Part shown: piece by piece, positions 1 through 5,444 of the stretch
Layout of the letters: every line of letters begins with the position of its first letter
Numbering within the stretch: the stretch's first letter is position 1
Source of the DNA: Pseudomonadota bacterium
GTDB lineage: Bacteria; Pseudomonadota; Alphaproteobacteria; UBA8366; GCA-2717185
DNA: 5,444 bases
Assembly (NCBI GenBank): GCA_027619655.1
Contig: JAQCHR010000293.1
Coordinates: forward strand, 1 to 5,444
Direction of reading: 5' to 3'
Notes under the pieces: model-generated
What the model was told of the DNA's origin: nothing
Seen by the model: the letters and a program-made list of their open reading frames with translations, nothing else
Databases searched by the model: none
Made by a program: the position numbers and the translations under genes

Positions 1-28
1 GCCATGATTTATATAGAAATTATCAATC

Positions 29-820
29 TTAGGACAGCGAAATCAGCAGGTTACTTGGGGAATGCGGGTTGATATCTTTCAGTTCGTGCAGGGTTTCCCG
101 CATCGAAGTCATGAGAAAGGCATTTTGCCGGAGCTGGTGATTTTCCTGAATATTCCGGATGGCCGACGCCAGCGACAGAAAATCCGGCTCAAGGGAATTG
201 TGCATGTCCTGGAAATAGGCCAGGGACAGAAACGTGTCGCCGTAATCTTCCAGAAAGCGCGGCAGGTCGGCGAGCTGGATACCCAGCTTGTCTGTTATCT
301 GGCGCAGATTGGTCAGGGCTTCCTCGCGGTCCGGATTGTCGAACAGCGCGATAAGTTCCGATATATCCTCGATATTGGTTTCGTTCGTACCGTAGATTTG
401 CCGGATCAGGGGCCGGGTAAATCCGAGCATGTATTTGGTGAGTTCGGCCCGCTTGGCGCTCGAGAGGCGCAGATGCTGCTGGTCTTCCACGACAATTCCG
501 AGGCCACGGATCTGGATGCGAAGGCTGTAGACATCGAAACTGTCCAGTTTCGCGAGCGCCCGGATCTTCCGCCCGTCATTCATCTCCGCTTCCATGTCGA
601 TATCGAAGGTCTGCTCGATCACTTCCGGACTGATCTGGCCGCTCCCCGCGTTGGCATTGTCAAAAACTTCCAGCATGCTTTCGAGCCTGGAGTTTTTTAT
701 CAGCCGCGCGCGTGACAGCGCGTTCGATTGCAGCGGAGTCATGGCGAGCGGCAATATGTGCAGCGAGTCCTTCTCGAAATCGGAAATCGCGGAAATTTGC
801 TCTGTCGCCTCGGCAGGCAT
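29..820 (-). CDS. Uncharacterised 263-residue protein, alphaproteobacterial type
   Basis: I cannot assign a function. The product is soluble-looking: no signal peptide, no membrane segment and no catalytic motif I recognise. It appears mostly helical and is rich in charged residues and leucine. Three blocks look conserved-family-like: an N-terminal stretch ending SRARLIKNSRLESMLEVF (about residues 36-53), a central FTRPLIRQIYG (134-144), and LPRFLEDYGDTFLSLAYF (about 185-202). The start ATG at 818-820 is preceded by AAGGA nine bases upstream, a good ribosome site. From memory the pattern resembles a family of uncharacterised alphaproteobacterial proteins that I believe often run past 300 residues, so this copy may lack a C-terminal part; this is recollection, not a search. 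GC is visibly lower than in gyrA (two 60-base lines counted by hand gave 48% and 55%). It lies downstream of the 153-residue gene on the same strand, but a 245-base gap with a hairpin makes one simple operon doubtful. Confidence 0.8.
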   Translation of the reverse strand: MPAEATEQISAISDFEKDSLHILPLAMTPLQSNALSRARLIKNSRLESMLEVFDNANAGSGQISPEVIEQTFDIDMEAEMNDGRKIRALAKLDSFDVYSLRIQIRGLGIVVEDQQHLRLSSAKRAELTKYMLGFTRPLIRQIYGTNETNIEDISELIALFDNPDREEALTNLRQITDKLGIQLADLPRFLEDYGDTFLSLAYFQDMHNSLEPDFLSLASAIRNIQENHQLRQNAFLMTSMRETLHELKDINPHSPSNLLISLS

Positions 821-890
821 CGACGCAAATCCTTTTCACCAAGCAGCACACGACACAGTCGCGTTGCGCTACAAACTCTGCATCAGAAAT

Positions 891-923
891 GGCCTGCCGC
901 CATTAATCACTTCCCGACAGGCC
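891..923 (-). terminator. Inverted repeat, possible terminator or leader hairpin
   Basis: On the minus strand GGCCTGTCG pairs with CGGCAGGCC across a 15-base loop, giving nine pairs including one G-U wobble. In a plus-strand transcript the wobble becomes a C-A mismatch, so the fold favours minus-strand RNA. The 3' side is followed only by ATTTC, a poor U-tract, so an intrinsic terminator for the 153-residue gene is possible but weak. The arm nearest the 263-residue gene ends 70 bases before its start codon, so a leader structure for that gene is an equal option. Confidence 0.35.
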
Positions 924-1016
924 GTCAAACATCCATTTGGATGACATATACCCCCGCAGGGTGGCGGCGGATTTCAGGCGATTACGTTCGGATTCAACGC
1001 CGTGATAACCGGGCAT
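903..1016 (-). CDS. Possible 37-residue small protein, doubtful
   Basis: An ATG at 1014-1016 opens a 37-codon frame that fills much of the gap between the two uncharacterised genes. It reads MPGYHGVESERNRL, then KSAATLRGYMSSKWMFDG, and ends at TAA inside the loop of the 891-923 hairpin. The composition is protein-like (balanced charges, aromatics, about 59% G or C at third codon positions), but there is no purine-rich ribosome site before the ATG and I recognise no family. It could equally be a chance frame, or the tail of a decayed gene, since the frame stays open upstream into the end of the 153-residue gene. Confidence 0.2.
   Translation of the reverse strand: MPGYHGVESERNRLKSAATLRGYMSSKWMFDGLSGSD
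930..943. repeat. Short inverted repeat CATCCA-TT-TGGATG
   Basis: Perfect six-base arms flank a two-base spacer. It sits seven bases beyond the 891-923 hairpin and about 110 bases upstream of the 263-residue gene start. Its symmetry would fit a dimeric regulator site, but with a single copy and no recognised promoter beside it this is only a visible palindrome. Confidence 0.25.
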
Positions 1017-1065
1017 GCGGTTCGGGCTGCCGGCCAGGCCTTTGCTTCGGATCGGCAGGGCCGCG

Positions 1066-1527
1066 TCACGCCGGCTTGCGGTCCCCTTTCGAGAGGCGCT
1101 GCTGCAGTGCTTCGAGATACTGGCGGTCAGCAACCGTGAACTCGTTCGCCTTGATGTCCTCGAGAAACCCGTCCAGTTCCTCGCGCAAGGACTCTGAAAT
1201 ATCCTTCATCGACTGAATTTGCTCGATCCGCCGGATATCGTCGGCGGCTGCCCCGATCAGTTCGAAGGCTGCATCGCTTGTTGGACGGCCTGCCGCCGCT
1301 TCGTCATCGCTATCGTCGTCATCCAGCGCCGCCGCGCCGGCGCCCGAATAATTGACCGGCCGACTGACGCTGCTGTCATCCTGGACAAGCAATTCATCCC
1401 AGCTGACGCCCATTTCAGAGACTTTCGCGTGCAGGGCGCGGGCCGTGGACAACACCTCTGCGTCATCCTCGCTTCCCAGTTTTCCCAACAGTTCAATAAC
1501 GGTATTGCGCGCGGAGCTTTCATTCAT
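1066..1527 (-). CDS. Uncharacterised 153-residue acidic protein with two helical ends and an Asp-rich linker
   Basis: Function unknown. Three parts can be seen: an N-terminal helical segment (about residues 6-48, with LLGKLGSEDDAEVLSTARA followed by GVSWDELL); a low-complexity linker (about 50-82) holding the acidic run LDDDDSDDE; and a C-terminal helical segment (about 95-147) ending DRQYLEALQQRL. From memory, short proteobacterial and phage hypothetical proteins share a helix of the type GSD-x-DGE-x-L-x-AARA...TWD-x-L; I know no biochemical role for them. No signal peptide or membrane segment is present. I prefer the ATG at 1525-1527: AGGA at 1536-1539 lies eight bases upstream of it but only two bases from the ATG at 1531-1533, which would add two residues. 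A still earlier ATG at 1620 would overlap the divergent transporter gene and adds an uncharacteristic leader. It shares a 77-base intergenic region with that transporter. Confidence 0.75.
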   Translation of the reverse strand: MNESSARNTVIELLGKLGSEDDAEVLSTARALHAKVSEMGVSWDELLVQDDSSVSRPVNYSGAGAAALDDDDSDDEAAAGRPTSDAAFELIGAAADDIRRIEQIQSMKDISESLREELDGFLEDIKANEFTVADRQYLEALQQRLSKGDRKPA

Positions 1528-1604
1528 GGTCATTTTCCTACACGATTCTGTCGCCGATTCCGGCACAATAACAGCTTGCGACGCCGAACCAGGAAAAAAA
1601 GCGA
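1528..1604. promoter_or_regulatory. Divergent intergenic region serving the transporter and the 153-residue gene
   Basis: These 77 bases separate two divergent start codons, so promoters for both genes should lie here or overlap the genes. I see no convincing -35/-10 pair on either strand. The nearest plus-strand match is CACAAT at 1564-1569, without a proper -35 box. CGATTC occurs twice, 12 bases apart (1543-1548 and 1555-1560). For the transporter, AGGA at 1591-1594 lies ten bases before its ATG. Confidence 0.35.
1536..1539 (-). promoter_or_regulatory. Ribosome binding site AGGA deciding the start of the 153-residue gene
   Basis: The minus strand reads TAGGAAAATGACCATG. Spacing from AGGA is two bases to the first ATG and eight to the second, so the second (1525-1527) is the likelier start. 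Confidence 0.6.
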
Positions 1605-2876
1605 ATGAATGTTCCGGCAAACCTGCAGAGCCTGTTCGGCGTTCTTGTCCTGACGGCCATTGCCGCGGCGCTGGCGCCGCGCGGTCAGGACCGTCCGTGG
1701 CGCCGGCAATACCGGACGGCCGCCGCCGGGCTGATCCTGCAATTCGCCATCGCCGCCGTCATTCTCAAGCTGCCCGCGTCGCAGCAGGTGTTCCTGTGGC
1801 TGAATGGCGCGGTCCTGGCGCTCCAGAGTGCCACGGATGCCGGCACGAGCTTCGTCTTCGGCTATCTGGGCGGCGGTCCCCTGCCGTTCGAGGAAAGCCA
1901 GCCCGGCGCCAGCTTTATCCTGGCCCTGCGCGCCCTGCCCCTGATCCTGGTTATGAGCGCGCTTTCCGCCCTGCTGTTTCACTGGCGAATCCTGCCGGTC
2001 ATCGTCAGCGGGTTCGCCTGGCTGCTGCAAAAAGCGTTCGGGATCGGCGGCGCCGCGGGGCTGGGCGTTGCCGCCAATATCTTCGTCGGCATGGTCGAGG
2101 CGCCGCTGCTCATCCGCCCCTACATGACGCGGCTCAGCCGCAGCGAGCTGTTCATGATCATGACCTGCGGCATGGCGACGATCGCCGGGACGATGATGGT
2201 CCTCTATGCCTCGATCCTGGCGCCGGTTCTGCCCGGCGCATTGGGACACCTGATCGCCGCCTCCATCATGAGTGCGCCGGCCGCCGTCATGGTCGCCCGG
2301 CTGATGGTGCCCGAAACCGAACCGCCGACGGAAGGCCACCTGCGCAATCCCGACCCGCCTGGCAATGCGATGGACGCCATCACCCGCGGCACGCTGGACG
2401 GCGCGGCGCTGCTGGTCAATGTCATTGCGATGCTCATCGTCATGGTCGCGCTCGTCCATCTCTGCAATCAGGCCATCGGGCTGCTGCTGCCGGATATCGC
2501 AGGGCAATCGGTCACGCTGCAGCGGATTCTCGGCTACGCAATGGCGCCGGTCGCCTGGCTGATGGGGCTCCCCTGGGCGGAAGCCGTTACGGGCGGATCG
2601 CTGCTGGGAATCAAGGTCATCCTCAACGAATTCCTCGCCTTCCTCGAGTTGATCAACCTGCCACGGGAGGCCCTCTCCGACCGCAGCCGCCTGATCCTTA
2701 CCTATGCGCTGACGGGGTTTGCCAACCTGGGCAGCCTGGGCATCATGATTGGCGGCATGGCGACGATCGCTCCGTCGCGCCGCCAGGAGATCGTCGCGCT
2801 GGGCATGCGTTCAGTCATTGCGGGCACCATCGCCACCTGCATGACCGGCGCCATCGTCGGTATCCTGACGTTTTGA
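1605..2876 (+). CDS. Concentrative nucleoside transporter, CNT/NupC family
   Basis: A 423-residue inner-membrane symporter, close to the usual size of bacterial CNT proteins, which take up nucleosides with protons or sodium. Hydrophobic helices begin at about residues 8 and 38 and continue after 102, 183, 212, 264 and 362. Family signatures run in order: GVAANIFVGMVEAPLLIRPY (154-173), CGMATIAGTMM (188-198), ILGYAMAPVAWLMG (308-321), GIKVILNEFLAFLEL (335-349) and FANLGSLGIMIGG (372-384). Against the Vibrio cholerae CNT structure, residues matching E156, E332, N368 and S371 are present (E165, E342, N374, S377). The pair matching Q154 and T155 is M163 and V164, so substrate preference may differ from the usual uridine-type transporters. 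The ATG at 1605 has AGGA ten bases upstream. The gene stands alone on its strand, diverging from an unknown gene and converging on coaD. No nucleoside catabolic gene is nearby to indicate the substrate. The family call is firm; the substrate is not. Confidence 0.95.
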   Translation: MNVPANLQSLFGVLVLTAIAAALAPRGQDRPWRRQYRTAAAGLILQFAIAAVILKLPASQQVFLWLNGAVLALQSATDAGTSFVFGYLGGGPLPFEESQPGASFILALRALPLILVMSALSALLFHWRILPVIVSGFAWLLQKAFGIGGAAGLGVAANIFVGMVEAPLLIRPYMTRLSRSELFMIMTCGMATIAGTMMVLYASILAPVLPGALGHLIAASIMSAPAAVMVARLMVPETEPPTEGHLRNPDPPGNAMDAITRGTLDGAALLVNVIAMLIVMVALVHLCNQAIGLLLPDIAGQSVTLQRILGYAMAPVAWLMGLPWAEAVTGGSLLGIKVILNEFLAFLELINLPREALSDRSRLILTYALTGFANLGSLGIMIGGMATIAPSRRQEIVALGMRSVIAGTIATCMTGAIVGILTF

Positions 2877-2887
2877 ATTTGCGCGAT

Positions 2888-2904
2888 GGCCGCGCCAACC
2901 GGCC
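2888..2904. terminator. Weak hairpin between convergent transporter and coaD genes
   Basis: GGCCG (2888-2892) pairs with CGGCC (2900-2904) across a seven-base loop in the 44-base gap where the two transcripts meet. It is symmetrical and could act in both directions, but the stem is only five pairs and neither side has a T-run, so intrinsic termination is uncertain. Confidence 0.22.
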
Positions 2905-2920
2905 GACTAACGGGTTTGCC

Positions 2921-3415
2921 TCAGCGCCTGGCGATCAGTTTTTCGGCAACGCGCGGCGATACGAACTGCGCGATCTCGCCGTTCAACAGGCAGATTTCCT
3001 TGACCAGGCTGGACGAAATGAACTGATTCTTGTCCGACGCCATCAGGAAGGTGGTTTCGATATTGGGCTTCAGATAACGGTTCATCGAGGCCATCTGGAA
3101 TTCGTATTCGAAATCCGATACGGCGCGCAGCCCGCGGACCAGGACGCTGGCGCCATGTTTTTCGGCAAAATCGGTCAGCAGGGTATCAAAGGGATGGACT
3201 TCGGCCCGCGCCGCAAAACTGGTTGCGTCCAGTTCCGCGCGAACCATCGCCACCCGGTCTTCCAGGGAAAAAAGCGGTCCTTTCCCCGGATTTCGCGCGA
3301 CCGCGATTATCAGCCGGTCGACGATATGCTTCGCCGCCCGGGAAATGATATCCATATGCCCGTTCGTGATCGGGTCGAAGGTTCCCGCATAAACCCCGAC
3401 ATGCTCTTCGGCCAT
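2921..3415 (-). CDS. coaD: Phosphopantetheine adenylyltransferase (EC 2.7.7.3)
   Basis: This cytoplasmic enzyme joins ATP and 4'-phosphopantetheine to make dephospho-CoA and pyrophosphate, the penultimate step of coenzyme A synthesis. At 164 residues it has the family's normal length. The nucleotidyltransferase signature GTFDPITNGH (11-20) contains the H of the T/HxGH motif (H20, matching E. coli H18). VRGLRAVSDFEYE (93-105) carries the substrate-binding arginines R94 and R97, and ISSSLVKE (133-140) is the second ATP-binding signature. All key residues are present, so it should be active; it would be hexameric like its relatives. The start at 3413-3415 has a strong site, GGAGG, ten bases upstream (3426-3430). 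It follows gyrA by 45 bases on the same strand, an arrangement common in Alphaproteobacteria, and is probably co-transcribed with it. The next gene downstream is convergent, so the transcript should end close after coaD. Confidence 0.98.
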   Translation of the reverse strand: MAEEHVGVYAGTFDPITNGHMDIISRAAKHIVDRLIIAVARNPGKGPLFSLEDRVAMVRAELDATSFAARAEVHPFDTLLTDFAEKHGASVLVRGLRAVSDFEYEFQMASMNRYLKPNIETTFLMASDKNQFISSSLVKEICLLNGEIAQFVSPRVAEKLIARR

Positions 3416-3441
3416 TCCGTTCCCCCCTCCGTTTCCAGACC

Positions 3442-3457
3442 CGGCGTCATCCCGCCG
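3442..3457 (-). other. Small GC hairpin in the gyrA-coaD spacer
   Basis: CGGCG and CGCCG arms of five pairs enclose a six-base loop, starting a few bases after the gyrA stop codon. There is no T-run, so it is not expected to terminate; it might partly attenuate or mark a processing point, or it may be chance in GC-rich DNA. Confidence 0.2.
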
Positions 3458-3460
3458 CTG

Positions 3461-5444
3461 TCAGGAATCCTCTACAGTACCGTTTTCCGGACTGCCTTCC
3501 GGACCGGCAATGGCTTCTTCTCCGTCCTCGTTTTCGTCATCACCCACATCGCGCAACCGCGCGACGGAAACAACCTTGCCCTCGCCTTCGACGTCGAACA
3601 GCGTGACACCCTGGGTCCGGCGGCCGGCAATCCGGACCTGATCGACCGGGAAGCGGATGACCTGCCCGCTGTCGGTAACCAGCATGATCTGGTCGCTGGG
3701 CTCGACCGGGAAGGTTGCGACAACCTGATCGTTCCGCTTGGCGATATCGACATTGACGATGCCCTTCCCGCCCCGGTTCGTGGTCCGGTAATCATAGGCG
3801 GACGTCTGTTTGCCAAAGCCCTTTTCAGTGACCGTCAGGACGAACTGTTCCCACGCGGCCAGCATCTCGAAGATATCCGGCGGCAACTGCCCCAGGGTTC
3901 CGGCATCCGAAACCTCCTCGTCCTCGACATCCACGGCGCGCCGCAACGCGTTCACCTGGCGGAGATAGGCGTCGCGCTGTTCGGTTTCGATATCGACCTG
4001 GACCAGCGCCGACATCCAGATCACCTCGTCGCCTTCGTCGAGGCGGATGCCCCGCACGCCTGTCGAGGTCCGGCCGCTGAAAATACGGACATCCGGCACC
4101 GGGAAACGGATGCACATGCCCCGCTTGGTCGCCAGGAGAATGGTATCGTCATCGGTGCAGGTCCGCACCCGGACCAGCCGGTCGCCGTCATCCAGCTTCA
4201 TCGCGATCTTGCCGTTCGCCATGATATTGGTGAAATCGCTCAGCAGGTTCCGCCGGACATTGCCGCTCGCGGTCGAGAACATGACATGCAACCGGCTCCA
4301 GCTGTCCTCATCCTCCGGCATCATCATGACGGTGGAGATGGTTTCGCCCTCTTCCAGCGGCAGCAGGTTGATCATCGCCTTGCCGCGCGCTGGCGGGCTT
4401 CCCAGCGGCAACCGGTAGACCTTGAGCTGATAAACCATGCCGCGCGACGAAAAGAACAGGGCGGTCGTATGGGTCGATGCGACAAAAACTTCCTGTACGA
4501 AATCCTCGTCACGGGTGGACATACCCGTCCGGCCCTTGCCGCCGCGGCGCTGCGCCCGGTAGGTGGATAACGGGACGCGCTTGATATAGCCATGGGTGAC
4601 GGTAACGACCATATCCTCCCGCTGGATCAGGTCCTCGATATCGTGCTCGAACTCGGCCGGCTGGATATCCGTCCGGCGTGGCGTGCCGAATTTTTCGTCG
4701 ATCTCGCGCAATTCCTCGCGCATCACCTCGAGCAACCGGCTCCGGTCCGTCAGGATCAGCAGGTAGTCGTTGATCTTGCCGGACAGTTCCTCGGTTTCGC
4801 CGGTCAGCTTGTCCCGCTCCAGGCCGGTCAGGCGCTGCAGCCGCAATTCCAGAATCGCCCGGGCCTGAATTTCGGACAGGCGGTAGCGTCCCTCGATAAC
4901 CGCGCGGCCCGGATCGTCGATCAGGGCGATAAACGGCGCCACATCGCCAGCCTGCCAGTTTTCCGCCATCAGGCGCTCGCGCGCGACCGCGGGATCGGGC
5001 GACTTGCGGATCAGGTCGATGATCGGGTCGAGATTCGCCAGCGCGACCAGCAGGCCGGCCAGGACATGCGCCCGTTCGCGCGCGCGGCGCAACAGGTAGG
5101 CCGTCCTTCGGGTGATGACGACTTCGCGGAAATCGACGAATGCGGCGACGATTTCCTTCAGATTCATCTGTTCCGGCCGGCCGCCGACCAGCGCCAGCAT
5201 ATTGACGCCGAAACTCGTCTGCAGCGGCGTGTAACGGAACAGCTGCGCCAGCACGACTTCGGTGATCGAATCGCGCTTGAGTTCGATGACGACCCGGACG
5301 CCGTCACGGTCCGATTCGTCCCGCAGGTCCGATATGCCTTCGACCGTCTTGTCCCGGACGACTTCGGCGATCCGCTCCATCATCCGCGACTTGTTCACCT
5401 GATAGGGAATTTCGGTGACGATGATGGCCGTCTTGTCCCGGCCC
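3461..5444 (-). CDS. gyrA: DNA gyrase subunit A, partial (5' end outside window)
   Basis: Subunit A of the A2B2 type II topoisomerase that introduces negative supercoils using ATP hydrolysed by GyrB. The 660 visible residues correspond to roughly E. coli residue 250 to the end; the catalytic tyrosine and quinolone-resistance region lie outside. The frame stays open to the window edge through GRDKTAIIVTEIPYQVNK, so the GTG at 5396-5398 is an internal valine, not a start. Counting from that valine as 1, the core runs to about 255, with the coiled-coil region near 88-235. The GyrA box QRRGGKG lies at 283-289 (4532-4552) and separates this from ParC. Six beta-pinwheel blades follow, with strands such as GYIKRVPLSTY, GMVYQLKVYRL, GNVRRNLLSDF, GMCIRFPVPDV, GFGKQTSAYDY and GQVIRFPVDQV. 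An acidic insertion (about 467-516) and an acidic tail (619-645) are present. No frameshift was seen. coaD follows on the same strand. Confidence 0.98.
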   Translation of the reverse strand, partial: GRDKTAIIVTEIPYQVNKSRMMERIAEVVRDKTVEGISDLRDESDRDGVRVVIELKRDSITEVVLAQLFRYTPLQTSFGVNMLALVGGRPEQMNLKEIVAAFVDFREVVITRRTAYLLRRARERAHVLAGLLVALANLDPIIDLIRKSPDPAVARERLMAENWQAGDVAPFIALIDDPGRAVIEGRYRLSEIQARAILELRLQRLTGLERDKLTGETEELSGKINDYLLILTDRSRLLEVMREELREIDEKFGTPRRTDIQPAEFEHDIEDLIQREDMVVTVTHGYIKRVPLSTYRAQRRGGKGRTGMSTRDEDFVQEVFVASTHTTALFFSSRGMVYQLKVYRLPLGSPPARGKAMINLLPLEEGETISTVMMMPEDEDSWSRLHVMFSTASGNVRRNLLSDFTNIMANGKIAMKLDDGDRLVRVRTCTDDDTILLATKRGMCIRFPVPDVRIFSGRTSTGVRGIRLDEGDEVIWMSALVQVDIETEQRDAYLRQVNALRRAVDVEDEEVSDAGTLGQLPPDIFEMLAAWEQFVLTVTEKGFGKQTSAYDYRTTNRGGKGIVNVDIAKRNDQVVATFPVEPSDQIMLVTDSGQVIRFPVDQVRIAGRRTQGVTLFDVEGEGKVVSVARLRDVGDDENEDGEEAIAGPEGSPENGTVEDS

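Noticed and set aside
62..715. A 217-codon plus-strand frame antisense to the 263-residue gene.
   Set aside because: No ribosome site or recognisable domain; the opposite strand gives a more protein-like product with a good ribosome site.
851..861. Small palindrome CGAC-ACA-GTCG upstream of the 263-residue gene.
   Set aside because: Four-base arms are expected often by chance in this composition.
1027..1058. Inverted repeat CTGCCG/CGGCAG just after the stop of the 153-residue gene, as a terminator.
   Set aside because: Only six pairs with a 20-base loop, mismatches on extension and no T-run.
903..1133. A longer 76-codon version of the small minus-strand frame.
   Set aside because: It overlaps the end of the 153-residue gene in another frame and its first half looks like low-information shadow sequence; only the last 37 codons merit mention.
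1352..4570. A 1072-codon open frame on the plus strand, crossing the transporter and lying antisense to coaD and part of gyrA.
   Set aside because: It is codon-aligned with coaD and gyrA on the other strand, where an antisense stop needs a TTA, CTA or TCA sense codon; these are rare in GC-rich genes. It ends exactly at a TTA leucine codon of gyrA. The product has no family features, so it is a shadow.
5396..5398. GTG as the start of the gyrA frame.
   Set aside because: The frame continues upstream to the window edge with typical GyrA sequence (TEIPYQVNK), so this is an internal valine codon.
1..5444. Search for mobile elements, CRISPR repeats, tRNA/rRNA genes, toxin-antitoxin or defence modules.
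   Set aside because: No direct repeat series, transposase, integrase, cloverleaf or rRNA-like sequence was seen by eye in the window.

Overview
The window looks like chromosomal DNA of an alphaproteobacterium, plausibly Rhodospirillales or a close relative. Three things support this: fairly GC-rich protein-coding DNA, an adjacent gyrA-coaD pair on one strand (an order common in Alphaproteobacteria), and a GyrA C-terminal domain with the extra acidic segment typical of alphaproteobacterial gyrases. The genus cannot be fixed from this stretch.

Left part (1-1527, all genes on the minus strand): a 153-residue protein of unknown function (1066-1527) lies upstream of a 263-residue protein of unknown function (29-820). 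The 245 bases between them hold a good inverted repeat (891-923) just upstream of the second gene and a doubtful 37-codon ORF (903-1016). Positions 1-28 are AT-rich and hold nothing I can identify.

Middle (1528-2920): a 77-base divergent intergenic region separates the 153-residue gene from a plus-strand concentrative nucleoside transporter of the CNT/NupC family (1605-2876). The transporter keeps most of the known substrate-site residues, but its usual GQTE-type motif reads GMVE. It ends convergently with coaD, 44 bases apart, with only a weak hairpin between them.

Right part (2921-5444, minus strand): the 3' three quarters of gyrA (DNA gyrase subunit A; the 5' end lies outside the window), then 45 bases, then coaD (phosphopantetheine adenylyltransferase of CoA synthesis). 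They are probably co-transcribed. GyrA is a housekeeping topoisomerase and CoaD a housekeeping cofactor enzyme, so their link is conserved gene order rather than a shared pathway.

No RNA genes, insertion sequences, CRISPR arrays, prophage genes or defence systems were seen. This is mostly an ordinary core-genome region. The points worth a second look are the transporter's substrate motif, the two uncharacterised proteins and the hairpin between them.
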